8,772 nucleotides of DNA. Origin: Euryarchaeota archaeon UBA170. Lineage in GTDB: Archaea > Thermoplasmatota > Poseidoniia > Poseidoniales > Thalassarchaeaceae. The stretch is taken from positions 10,674 to 19,445 of the forward strand of contig DALF01000071.1 in assembly GCA_002499345.1 (NCBI GenBank). The letters run 5' to 3'. The position numbers were made by a program, and so were the translations under genes. The notes beneath the pieces are model-generated. The model saw only the letters and a program-made list of their open reading frames with translations. It did not search any database and was not told the DNA's origin. Within the stretch, counting starts at the first letter, position 1. Each line of letters starts with the position of its first letter. Positions 1-5,832 of this stretch are shown here, one piece after another.

Positions 1-806
1 TCTAATCTTTGAAGATTACAATTTACGACCACGATTAGATTATCCAGATTTTCACGACCGGCTATTGCAATAGACGCAATAGACTCTGGCTCATCCATTT
101 CTCCATCCCCAAGAAAGGCGAATACTCGGCTTTGAGACGTATCTGCAAGACCTCTCTGATGGAGATATTTCCAGAATCTTGCCTGCATAACAGCCGCGAG
201 AGGACCTAGTCCCATCGATACAGTCGTGTATTCCCAGAACTCGGGCATTAGCCTCGGATGGGGATATGAGGAAAGGCCGTCTTTGAATGCCTCCTGCCTG
301 AAGTTAGTCATCTGCTCGCGAGAAATCCTACCCTCAAGGAAAGCTCGAGCATATATCCCGGGACTGCCGTGACCCTGGATGTAAATTGCATCCCCAATCC
401 CATTGGAGTCTTTTCCTCTGAATATATGGTTAAATCCGACCTCATATAGTGTTGAGCTGGAGGCGTACGTAGAGATGTGTCCCCCGATTCCATCTATTCT
501 CCTATTGGTATCCGAGACAACGACAGCGGCATTCCAGAGTATTGAGTTCTGAATCTTCCTTTCTAATTCCAAGTCACCTGGATATGGCGGCTGTTGATCT
601 AGAGAGATGGAGTTGAGATATGGGGTCCTGGATGGCGGCATGATAGGTATTGAGAGATCTGATGCCTCGATCATCAGTTCATGCAGTAGCATTCGTGCTC
701 TTTCGACGCCATGAGACTCTACTACTGACCTGATCGACTCTAGCCATTCATCTGTCTCCTCGGGGTCAATATCGGGAAGGCGTTGGCGTGGTTTTGGACC
801 TGACAT
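1..806 (-). CDS. aceE: Pyruvate dehydrogenase E1 component, homodimeric AceE type (N-terminal part, gene runs off the left edge)
   Basis: Thiamine-diphosphate-dependent E1 subunit, which decarboxylates pyruvate and passes the acetyl group to the lipoyl domain of E2 in the cytoplasm. Only the first 268 codons are visible; the E. coli family member is about 890 residues. My translation of the complement starts MSGPKPRQRLPDIDPEETDE and follows E. coli AceE closely: DIDPEET and WLESI near residues 12-25, YPGDLELERKIQ at 75-86, GGH at 108-110, QGHGSPG at 144-150, FLEGR at 156-160, GLSSYPHPRLMPEFW at 177-191, and the ThDP/Mg motif GDGEMDEPES (233-242) ending at NCN (262-264). H110 and H146 match the active-site histidines of the family. 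The ATG at 804-806 is preceded by AGGTG with 5-nt spacing, a fair Shine-Dalgarno match. The neighbouring upstream gene on the same strand is a GNAT, 70 nt away, so aceE probably has its own promoter. The homodimeric form is typically bacterial; archaea usually use ferredoxin-dependent POR. Identification is very secure; E2 and E3 are not visible. Confidence 0.94.
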   Translation of the reverse strand, partial: MSGPKPRQRLPDIDPEETDEWLESIRSVVESHGVERARMLLHELMIEASDLSIPIMPPSRTPYLNSISLDQQPPYPGDLELERKIQNSILWNAAVVVSDTNRRIDGIGGHISTYASSSTLYEVGFNHIFRGKDSNGIGDAIYIQGHGSPGIYARAFLEGRISREQMTNFRQEAFKDGLSSYPHPRLMPEFWEYTTVSMGLGPLAAVMQARFWKYLHQRGLADTSQSRVFAFLGDGEMDEPESIASIAIAGRENLDNLIVVVNCNLQRL

Positions 807-811
807 ACGAG

Positions 812-816
812 CACCT
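812..816 (-). promoter_or_regulatory. Ribosome binding site of aceE
   Basis: On the minus strand AGGTG lies 5 nt before the ATG at 804-806. It matches the GGAGGTG core that pairs with the 16S rRNA 3' end. It overlaps the edge of the adjacent palindrome (815-831), so folding of the mRNA there could mask it. Confidence 0.5.
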
Positions 817-831
817 GCCCCTAAGGGGCAG
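815..831. promoter_or_regulatory. 17-bp palindrome upstream of aceE (candidate operator or leader hairpin)
   Basis: CTGCCCCT, one central base, then AGGGGCAG form a perfect 8-bp inverted repeat whose inner edge is 8 nt from the aceE ATG. It is GC-rich and has no T-run behind it on the minus strand, so a terminator of the upstream GNAT is less likely than an operator, or a leader hairpin able to cover the AGGTG ribosome site. The role is inferred; the symmetry is directly seen. Confidence 0.5.
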
Positions 832-846
832 ACTCCCGACCCATGG

Positions 847-857
847 TTGTTTATTCA
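847..857 (-). promoter_or_regulatory. TATA-like element for aceE
   Basis: On the minus strand the sequence reads TGAATAAACAA in an otherwise GC-richer spacer. With archaeal spacing of about 26 bp from box centre to start site, transcription would begin near 826, inside the palindrome, leaving a leader of about 20 nt. It is a weak match, supported mainly by position. Confidence 0.3.
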
Positions 858-876
858 ATGTTCGATTGTAACGTGT

Positions 877-1458
877 TCAATTTGTGGGTCCTTTGGGGCC
901 TACAGTGACAACATGACACTCATGAATAGTGCGAACTCCTGCTACGGTAATAGATGAGTCGCCTTCTATACATCTCCTCCCTTCCCATTTTCTAACAACC
1001 TTTGCTACTGTGCTCCTTCCTGCCATATTGAGAGGATCGACTTTGAGCTCTATTGAGATCTCTTCTACCTCTCCCATCCAACTTAATACAGCTTCAATAG
1101 ACCTACTAGCGATACCATGATTTTGCTCAGAGCTTCTGACCCAGTATCCAAGATTCCAAGATGCTTGTCCTGATCTGGTGACACGATCAAATCCTATTAG
1201 GCCAAGTATTGCATTGTCCCATGGCCTAATCATTATCCAATGATGTAATAATCCTGCCCTTCCCATTCTCTCCGTTTCCGATAGGAATTCCGAGATTTGC
1301 TCTGTTAGATTGGTATCAGGATTTATCCATGGCATGGCCCTATTGACTTCTGGCCATGTCTCCTCAAATGCCTCTATTAACTCCTTAGATCTAAGATTGG
1401 ATGCTGGCCTGAGGACGAGGTCGTCGCTGACTCTGATTGAGCTAGTCGCACGCCTCAT
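877..1458 (-). CDS. GNAT-family N-acetyltransferase, RimJ/RimL-like
   Basis: 193-residue acetyl-CoA-dependent N-acetyltransferase, probably cytoplasmic. The start VSDDLVLRPAS (residues 10-20) is the usual first strand of RimJ/RimL-type GNATs. The strand ILGLIGFDRV (84-93) leads to LGYWV (103-107) and the acetyl-CoA pyrophosphate loop QNHGIA (112-117), a variant of the Q/R-x-x-G-x-G/A motif. VDPLN (140-144) followed by STVAKVV (149-155) fits the family's N-x-x-S-x-x-V/A region, and the protein ends with an HECHVV strand (179-184), as in family members. The usual GF after that helix is replaced by WEG, so the substrate is hard to guess; it could be a protein N-terminus, an amine or an antibiotic-like compound. 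The ATG at 1456-1458 is chosen because an in-frame TAG lies seven codons upstream. There is no clear Shine-Dalgarno sequence. It lies 45 nt downstream of the zinc-ribbon gene on the same strand and may be co-transcribed with it. Confidence 0.82.
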   Translation of the reverse strand: MRRATSSIRVSDDLVLRPASNLRSKELIEAFEETWPEVNRAMPWINPDTNLTEQISEFLSETERMGRAGLLHHWIMIRPWDNAILGLIGFDRVTRSGQASWNLGYWVRSSEQNHGIASRSIEAVLSWMGEVEEISIELKVDPLNMAGRSTVAKVVRKWEGRRCIEGDSSITVAGVRTIHECHVVTVGPKGPTN

Positions 1459-1503
1459 AGAGTGTACGAGAAGGACCTATCGCATCATCTCTGCGGAAAC
1501 GCG

Positions 1504-2574
1504 TCATGGTCTCAATTTTGCTTTGGCGCTCGAAACTGCATCATCATCAGGATAAGCTCTGAGAGCCGCTTCCAGTAATCTGTCTACAGCATGGGCTCTA
1601 CCGATTCTCTGTAATAGCGCACCTATTGGATAGACTAGTTTTGTTCTATGGCCTAGATGGGGGCCGACCTCATCTAGGATTACTGTCGCCTGTGCAATGT
1701 TCTTCGATTTCGCAGCTTCCATTGCGGACTTCACCTTTTGAGCCACATCTCTACCTGGCCATTCTTCTTGTTGAGCCCACGGCCAAATATTCTCTATCTC
1801 CGGTTCAAGGACGACTCTGGAGTTAATCATTGACAAATCAGGAGGAGGAGGTATGGGCATCGGCTGTTGATCTTCATCAACAACTGGTGGCTCAATTTTC
1901 ACTTCTCTCTGAGGAGGCAGATCTATTGGAGGGCCAGGCAGTATCTCTAGGCCCTGGTATTCCTCTTCATCCTCGGATTCATCCTCTAGAGGAGCCTCTG
2001 AAACTGGTTCTTCTTTCTCTATTTCCAGAGATTCTGATATTTCTTCTGCTTGGAAGGTTTCTACATGCTCTGGCGTTTCCGAGGTTGGCTTAATCAAGTC
2101 TACTTGTTGTTTGGGGATCTCTTCTAATTTCTCTTCTTCGGCCTCAGGAATTTCAAACTTAGTAACGAATTCGGGAGCGTCGTCGAGAGTTAGTTCGTAA
2201 TCTTCCTGTTCTTCCTCTTCTACTGGCTCGGGCGTATCAACAGTGAATGCAAAACTGGGTTTCTGCTTGGTAACTACTGAGTCATCACTCCCATACTGCT
2301 TGACATCGATTGTTACATCGTCCATGGTGAATGTGGTTTTGGACCAATCGACTATTTCTTCTTCTTCGTCCTCTTCGAAATCCGAGAGTAGTTCATCGAA
2401 CAGTTCGGTTGCCTCTTCTCTATTGACGTTGCTTGCTTGTTGGTGAGACGCCATTTTCAGCTGATAAGAGCATCTAGAACATGTTTCGGCATCCTCGGGA
2501 TTCTTCTCTTGACATAGGGGGCATTCTATGGTGTTCACTGCCTGCTTTCGATTAAATTTGAATCTGTCAAACAC
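1504..2574 (-). CDS. Zinc-ribbon protein with long acidic/proline-rich linker and C-terminal helical domain, function unknown
   Basis: I do not recognise this 356-residue protein as a named family. Three parts are visible. (1) An N-terminal zinc ribbon with C18-P-L-C21 and C32-S-R-C35, a CxxC-x10-CxxC pattern. (2) A disordered-looking linker from about 54 to 235, extremely rich in Glu and Asp (runs such as EEDEEEE at 67-73 and EDESEDEEE at 197-205) with few basic residues, passing into a proline-rich stretch at 213-246 (PGPP, PMPIPPPP). (3) A folded-looking C-terminus from about 260 to 356, starting IWPWAQQEEWPGRD and continuing with amphipathic helices (VAQKVKSAMEAAKSKN, RAHAVDRLLEAALRAYPDDD) that resemble TPR-like repeats. 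There is no signal peptide or membrane segment, so it is probably cytoplasmic. The GTG start at 2572-2574 fits a TATA-like element about 22 bp upstream and a nearly leaderless transcript. It could be a scaffold or adaptor, but no function can be assigned from the sequence. Confidence 0.8.
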   Translation of the reverse strand: MFDRFKFNRKQAVNTIECPLCQEKNPEDAETCSRCSYQLKMASHQQASNVNREEATELFDELLSDFEEDEEEEIVDWSKTTFTMDDVTIDVKQYGSDDSVVTKQKPSFAFTVDTPEPVEEEEQEDYELTLDDAPEFVTKFEIPEAEEEKLEEIPKQQVDLIKPTSETPEHVETFQAEEISESLEIEKEEPVSEAPLEDESEDEEEYQGLEILPGPPIDLPPQREVKIEPPVVDEDQQPMPIPPPPDLSMINSRVVLEPEIENIWPWAQQEEWPGRDVAQKVKSAMEAAKSKNIAQATVILDEVGPHLGHRTKLVYPIGALLQRIGRAHAVDRLLEAALRAYPDDDAVSSAKAKLRP

Positions 2575-2582
2575 TAACGCAT

Positions 2583-2590
2583 CCCCCCCC
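2583..2590. repeat. C8/G8 homopolymer tract between divergent genes
   Basis: Eight consecutive C on the plus strand (G8 on the minus strand), 8 bp upstream of the GTG start of the zinc-ribbon gene. If transcribed it could act as a crude purine-rich ribosome site. Such tracts are prone to length change and to sequencing error. Confidence 0.6.
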
Positions 2591-2591
2591 T

Positions 2592-2599
2592 AGTATACA
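2592..2599 (-). promoter_or_regulatory. TATA-like element for the zinc-ribbon gene
   Basis: The minus strand reads TGTATACT, preceded by a purine-rich TTTAGGGGAA that could serve as a BRE. The box centre is about 22 bp upstream of the GTG start codon, which would give a leaderless or nearly leaderless transcript, common in archaea. Inferred from position and composition. Confidence 0.4.
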
Positions 2600-2614
2600 T
2601 TCCCCTAAACTCAT

Positions 2615-2622
2615 CGTATAAT
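2615..2622 (+). promoter_or_regulatory. TATA-like element for the helicase operon
   Basis: CGTATAAT with centre near 2619. The archaeal spacing of about 26 bp puts transcription start close to 2645, which is exactly an in-frame ATG of the helicase gene. This favours a leaderless mRNA starting at or just before that ATG. Confidence 0.45.
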
Positions 2623-2638
2623 CCTCACGGGGATATGA

Positions 2639-4639
2639 GTGATAATGCTCAGAGTGATTTTATCATTATTCACCGGGAATAGTGATGAGGTGCCCGTACT
2701 ACGGAGGTACGTGGAGGGAGATTCTGAAGACCGTCGTGGTCGCTTCAAAAGAAGTCAGGATCACCACGAGCTGTATCAAAAACTAATTCGGTGGGAGCTT
2801 GATGACGAGCTATCTGCTACTGAGAAGAGACTTAGAGACTGGTCTAGAGAAAGACTTGTTTCAAATGGATTAGCACTGTTTGACTTGATTGCGAAACCTG
2901 ATGGCTGGCTTTTCGATCGGAGAATAGTCAAACTGGGGCGAAGGGGTAGATCTGATCTGGGACAACATAGATTTAGACAGGGGGATATAGTAATGCTGAG
3001 TAGAGGGGACCCTCTTTCGGAGAAGCCTATTGAGGCAATAGTTAGTGACCGAAGGAGAGATTCAATCAGAGTGGTGCTAAACGAGATTCCCTCTGATCTA
3101 AGGAAGGATACATGGAGAATGGATAGGGGTGCCAATAGAATAGCCTATGATAGGATGAGGGATTCCCTAAATTCGATCTTCCAAGAAGAAGGCGGAGTCC
3201 CACTGAGGGACCTCATCCTTGGATCTGTGCATGATCCTGTCGGCACTTCTTCACTACCGCCTCAGCTGGGAGGAGCTAGAGGGAGGAGCTTTGTCTTGAA
3301 TAGCACAATGAATAAGCCACAGCGAGAAGCCGCTCTGGCTGCAGTTCAGCGGAGGTTGACTTTGATACAGGGTCCACCAGGAACCGGAAAGACCCATACC
3401 GCTGTTAGGATTATTGAGGCATGGTCACAACAGGACCTAGGAACCGTCTTAGCTGTTGCAGATTCAAATGTAGCGGTGGATAATTTGTTAGAGGGATTGC
3501 TACAACTAGGAGTTAGAGCTGTGAGACTGGGTCAGCCGGTTAAAGTTAGGGAGGGATTGAGGGAGGCTACCATGGATGCTTTGATGGAGAAGCATCCCCT
3601 AAGGAAAGATCTCATTGATCATCTTGAGCTGAATGAGAAGCTAGGACGTAAGATTAAGGGAATGAGAGGAGGCAAAGAGAAGGGTCTTGCCCACAGGGAT
3701 CTAAGCAGAGGGTGGAAAGAAGTTAGACGAATAGAGGCACAGATGAGAGACGATATCTTAGATAGAGCACAAGTTCTTTGCTGTACATGCATAGGGTCTG
3801 GGCACGACCTTTTGGATGGTAGAAGATTTAGTCAAGTTCTAGTCGATGAGGCTACACAAGCCACAGAGCCGTCTACTCTGGTTCCAATTGTCAGGGGTGC
3901 CAGACAAGTTGTTCTTGTTGGAGACCACAGGCAACTTTCGCCCACTGTAATATCCAGAAGAGCTGAAGATGGTGGATTGGCAAAATCATTGTTCGAGAGA
4001 ATCATGGAAATGGGGGTTGTCCCCTACTTGTTGACAAAACAATACAGGATGCATCCAGGAATATCCGAATTCCCGAACCAGATGTTCTACTCGGGAAAAC
4101 TGGAAGATGGAGTAGATGAGTCTGAAAGGAAAGCTCCTGCTGGGATATTGTGGCCTGATTGGGATAGGCCAATTGCTTTCCTACCCGTTGAGGGAGGAGA
4201 GGTAGCTGGACCCGATGGAGCTTCCAAGGAGAATAGAGCTGAGGCCTCATGGGTAGCAAAGATTGTCGAGGATTTAGTTGCTGCCGGAGAAATAGGACAG
4301 GATCAAATTGGAATCATTACTCCTTATGCCGCCCAAGTAAGGGCCATTCGTGATGTTCTTCCTGAGTCACTGACAGAATTGGAGGTAAAAACTGTTGACG
4401 GATATCAAGGAAGGGAGAAAGAGGTCATAATATTCTCATGTGTCAGATCTAACTCAGAGGGGAATGTAGGGTTCCTATCTGATCCAAGAAGATTGAATGT
4501 AGCTCTGACTAGAGCCAAGAGGGGTTTAGTAGTGATAGGAGATCCATCAACTCTCAGGCACGATGAGAATTGGGCCTCGTGGATTGAACATGCTAGAAAA
4601 CACAACCTTGAGGCGTGGCACATCATCGGAATGGCTTGA
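2639..4639 (+). CDS. UPF1/SMUBP2-like superfamily 1B helicase
   Basis: 666-residue cytoplasmic ATP-dependent helicase of the UPF1/Dna2/IGHMBP2 group, which moves 5'->3' on single-stranded nucleic acid and unwinds DNA or RNA duplexes. All motifs are present: Q-motif Q228 in MNKPQREA (224-231), Walker A GPPGTGKT (245-252), Walker B DEATQ (403-407), motif III GDHRQL (428-433), motif IV QYRMHP (468-473), motif V VDGYQGREKE (586-595) and motif VI LNVALTRAKR (619-628), with arginine finger candidate R625. Residues before about 220 match the N-terminal barrel and stalk region of SMUBP2-type enzymes; no zinc-finger or R3H domain is seen. The open frame begins at GTG 2639, but ATG 2645 (residue 3) fits the TATA spacing, and GTG 2711 (residue 25) has GGAGG 3 nt upstream, so the start is uncertain by up to 24 residues. 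It is the first gene of a plus-strand operon; the next gene follows after 9 nt. Whether it acts on DNA or RNA cannot be read from the sequence. Confidence 0.92.
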   Translation: MIMLRVILSLFTGNSDEVPVLRRYVEGDSEDRRGRFKRSQDHHELYQKLIRWELDDELSATEKRLRDWSRERLVSNGLALFDLIAKPDGWLFDRRIVKLGRRGRSDLGQHRFRQGDIVMLSRGDPLSEKPIEAIVSDRRRDSIRVVLNEIPSDLRKDTWRMDRGANRIAYDRMRDSLNSIFQEEGGVPLRDLILGSVHDPVGTSSLPPQLGGARGRSFVLNSTMNKPQREAALAAVQRRLTLIQGPPGTGKTHTAVRIIEAWSQQDLGTVLAVADSNVAVDNLLEGLLQLGVRAVRLGQPVKVREGLREATMDALMEKHPLRKDLIDHLELNEKLGRKIKGMRGGKEKGLAHRDLSRGWKEVRRIEAQMRDDILDRAQVLCCTCIGSGHDLLDGRRFSQVLVDEATQATEPSTLVPIVRGARQVVLVGDHRQLSPTVISRRAEDGGLAKSLFERIMEMGVVPYLLTKQYRMHPGISEFPNQMFYSGKLEDGVDESERKAPAGILWPDWDRPIAFLPVEGGEVAGPDGASKENRAEASWVAKIVEDLVAAGEIGQDQIGIITPYAAQVRAIRDVLPESLTELEVKTVDGYQGREKEVIIFSCVRSNSEGNVGFLSDPRRLNVALTRAKRGLVVIGDPSTLRHDENWASWIEHARKHNLEAWHIIGMA

Positions 4640-4648
4640 GGGAGTACA

Positions 4649-5224
4649 ATGGTAGACCACGATTCACCTATTTCGCTTTCGCCTTCGGGTGGCTCATTAG
4701 CTAGAGTGATTGTGGCTGAGCAGAGCTCTGATCATTGGAAAATACCTGAAGGTACTGTCTTAGCTTCAGCCACGAGAAGGGGTACTGCTTTCGCAATTGA
4801 TGTCGTTATTGTAACGACTGTTCTGATGCTTGTAACAAGGTTCCAACTGATAAATGTCTGGAATCTAAAAACCTGGGAAGTCTCTACACATCACTCTCTT
4901 GCTTACACTTTCATCCTAATGGCGTCCCATTGGCTGTACTGGAGGCTGACAGGGATTAGGTTTTCCAGATCCCTTGGTCAGAGATCGATGGGGCTAGCTG
5001 TATTGGTTGATGATGGGAGTGAAATGACCAGTGAGATGTGGGATCGTAGAGCTTTCAGGAAGTTAGTATACCTAATTCCGGTAATTAATTTGATTGTTGG
5101 ATCATATGAGGTAGCCAGGATTTTTCAAAGACATACGCATCAAACGAATATCGATCTAAGTATTGGTTCGATTGTTGCACAGGCAGACTCTCTGCCTCCT
5201 GCCAACAGGCGACATATCAGGTAG
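4649..5224 (+). CDS. RDD-family membrane protein
   Basis: 191-residue membrane protein. The RDD signature is visible: R43-R44 followed by D51 in RRGTAFAID at the start of the first membrane helix (about 47-64), a second hydrophobic helix at about 84-101 (LAYTFILMASHWLYW), then SLGQRSMGLAVLV (108-120), equivalent to the family's LGKRLLGLRV loop, and RRAFRKLVYLIPVINLIVG (133-151), forming a third hydrophobic segment. The ending NIDLSIGSIV (167-176) corresponds to the family's DLLAGTVVV, with D169. The N-terminal 35 residues are polar. RDD proteins are mostly uncharacterised; some are linked to ion or Na+/H+ transport, but that cannot be inferred here. GAGGGAG (4638-4644) is a good ribosome site that overlaps the helicase stop codon, with the ATG at 4649, so the two genes are probably translated from one mRNA. 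tsaC starts 5 nt after its stop. Confidence 0.86.
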   Translation: MVDHDSPISLSPSGGSLARVIVAEQSSDHWKIPEGTVLASATRRGTAFAIDVVIVTTVLMLVTRFQLINVWNLKTWEVSTHHSLAYTFILMASHWLYWRLTGIRFSRSLGQRSMGLAVLVDDGSEMTSEMWDRRAFRKLVYLIPVINLIVGSYEVARIFQRHTHQTNIDLSIGSIVAQADSLPPANRRHIR

Positions 5225-5229
5225 ATGTC

Positions 5230-5832
5230 ATGGAAGATGCTGTTTCTAGTTTGAGACGGGGGATGTGTGTTGTCTATCCAACATCCACACAGCCTGCCCT
5301 AGGTTGCCTGCCAACAAGTGAGTCACTGGATATTCTTTACTCACTGAAAAGGAGGGGGCGGGACCAGCCGGTAAGTCTAGGAGTGGCAGATCTTGAACAG
5401 GCGGCTAGAATCGCACATATTCCAGATGATGTCGAGGATTTGATTGAACACTTTCCCACTGGGTCGATCACAGTGGTACTTGATTCAAAGTACCAACTTG
5501 ATGAAAGACTCGGAGGGAAGAGGGTCGCATTGAGAGTGGTATCCCACAATGCTGCAGTTAGGCTAATCGAAGAAGTAGGCCCGATCACGGCCACCAGTGC
5601 AAATATATCTGGCAGTAATCCTGAGAGTGATCCGGTTATGGCGGCACTTACGCTTTCGACTGATGACTCACCTATACCTTTCGTTAGAGGTGTCTGTGGG
5701 GGTGATGTACCCAGTACCTTGATATCTTGGCAATCCTCCACTCGCTCACCCGATACTACAGGAACCAAGGTGCTGAGAGAAGGTTTAGTGACAAGATTGG
5801 AGGTTTTTGATTGGTTGAAGAGTCGGATTTGA
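5230..5832 (+). CDS. tsaC: L-threonylcarbamoyladenylate synthase, TsaC/YrdC type
   Basis: 200-residue YrdC-domain enzyme that makes threonylcarbamoyl-AMP from threonine, bicarbonate and ATP, the first step of t6A37 formation in ANN-decoding tRNAs. Visible motifs are VVYPTSTQPALGC (14-26, equivalent to PTDTVYGLGC), K40 and R42 in LKRRGRDQP (the catalytic KxR), GSITVVL (78-84, replacing PGPVTVIL), VALRVVSHN (99-107), ATSANISGSNP (121-131, with S123 and N125 forming the SxN pair), STLI (162-165) and the ending VLREG (181-185). It lacks the extra C-terminal Sua5 domain common in archaea, so it is the short TsaC form. The first motif is degenerate (D to S, Y to P, G to A), although E. coli YrdC also deviates there. 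The partner t6A genes (Kae1 and others) are not in the window. ATG 5230 follows the RDD stop by 5 nt, and the 3' end overlaps the MetAP gene by 22 nt. A YciO-like paralogue of other function is possible but less likely given the intact KxR/SxN. Confidence 0.86.
   Translation: MEDAVSSLRRGMCVVYPTSTQPALGCLPTSESLDILYSLKRRGRDQPVSLGVADLEQAARIAHIPDDVEDLIEHFPTGSITVVLDSKYQLDERLGGKRVALRVVSHNAAVRLIEEVGPITATSANISGSNPESDPVMAALTLSTDDSPIPFVRGVCGGDVPSTLISWQSSTRSPDTTGTKVLREGLVTRLEVFDWLKSRI
5799..5804 (+). promoter_or_regulatory. Ribosome binding site inside tsaC that sets the TTG start of MetAP
   Basis: GGAGGT lies within the tsaC coding sequence, 6 nt before TTG 5811. This is the strongest Shine-Dalgarno sequence in the window and is the reason for preferring TTG 5811 over the TTG at 5829, which would overlap the tsaC stop as TTGA. 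Confidence 0.65.

Noticed and set aside
1440..1507. ATG overlapping the zinc-ribbon gene stop (CATGA) opening a 21-codon frame, MTRFRRDDAIGPSRTLYEACD
   Set aside because: It is very short, has no ribosome site, and overlaps the well-supported GNAT start. It could be a small leader peptide, but nothing beyond the open frame supports it.
2243..2446. Serine-rich open frame on the plus strand opposite the zinc-ribbon gene
   Set aside because: It is the antisense reading of the GAA/GAG-rich acidic linker, which yields Ser and Leu runs; low complexity, not a gene.
2635..2682. ATG frame of 15 codons just before and inside the helicase start
   Set aside because: It ends at TAG and does not continue into helicase motifs; it is probably a chance frame, though it matters for choosing the helicase start.
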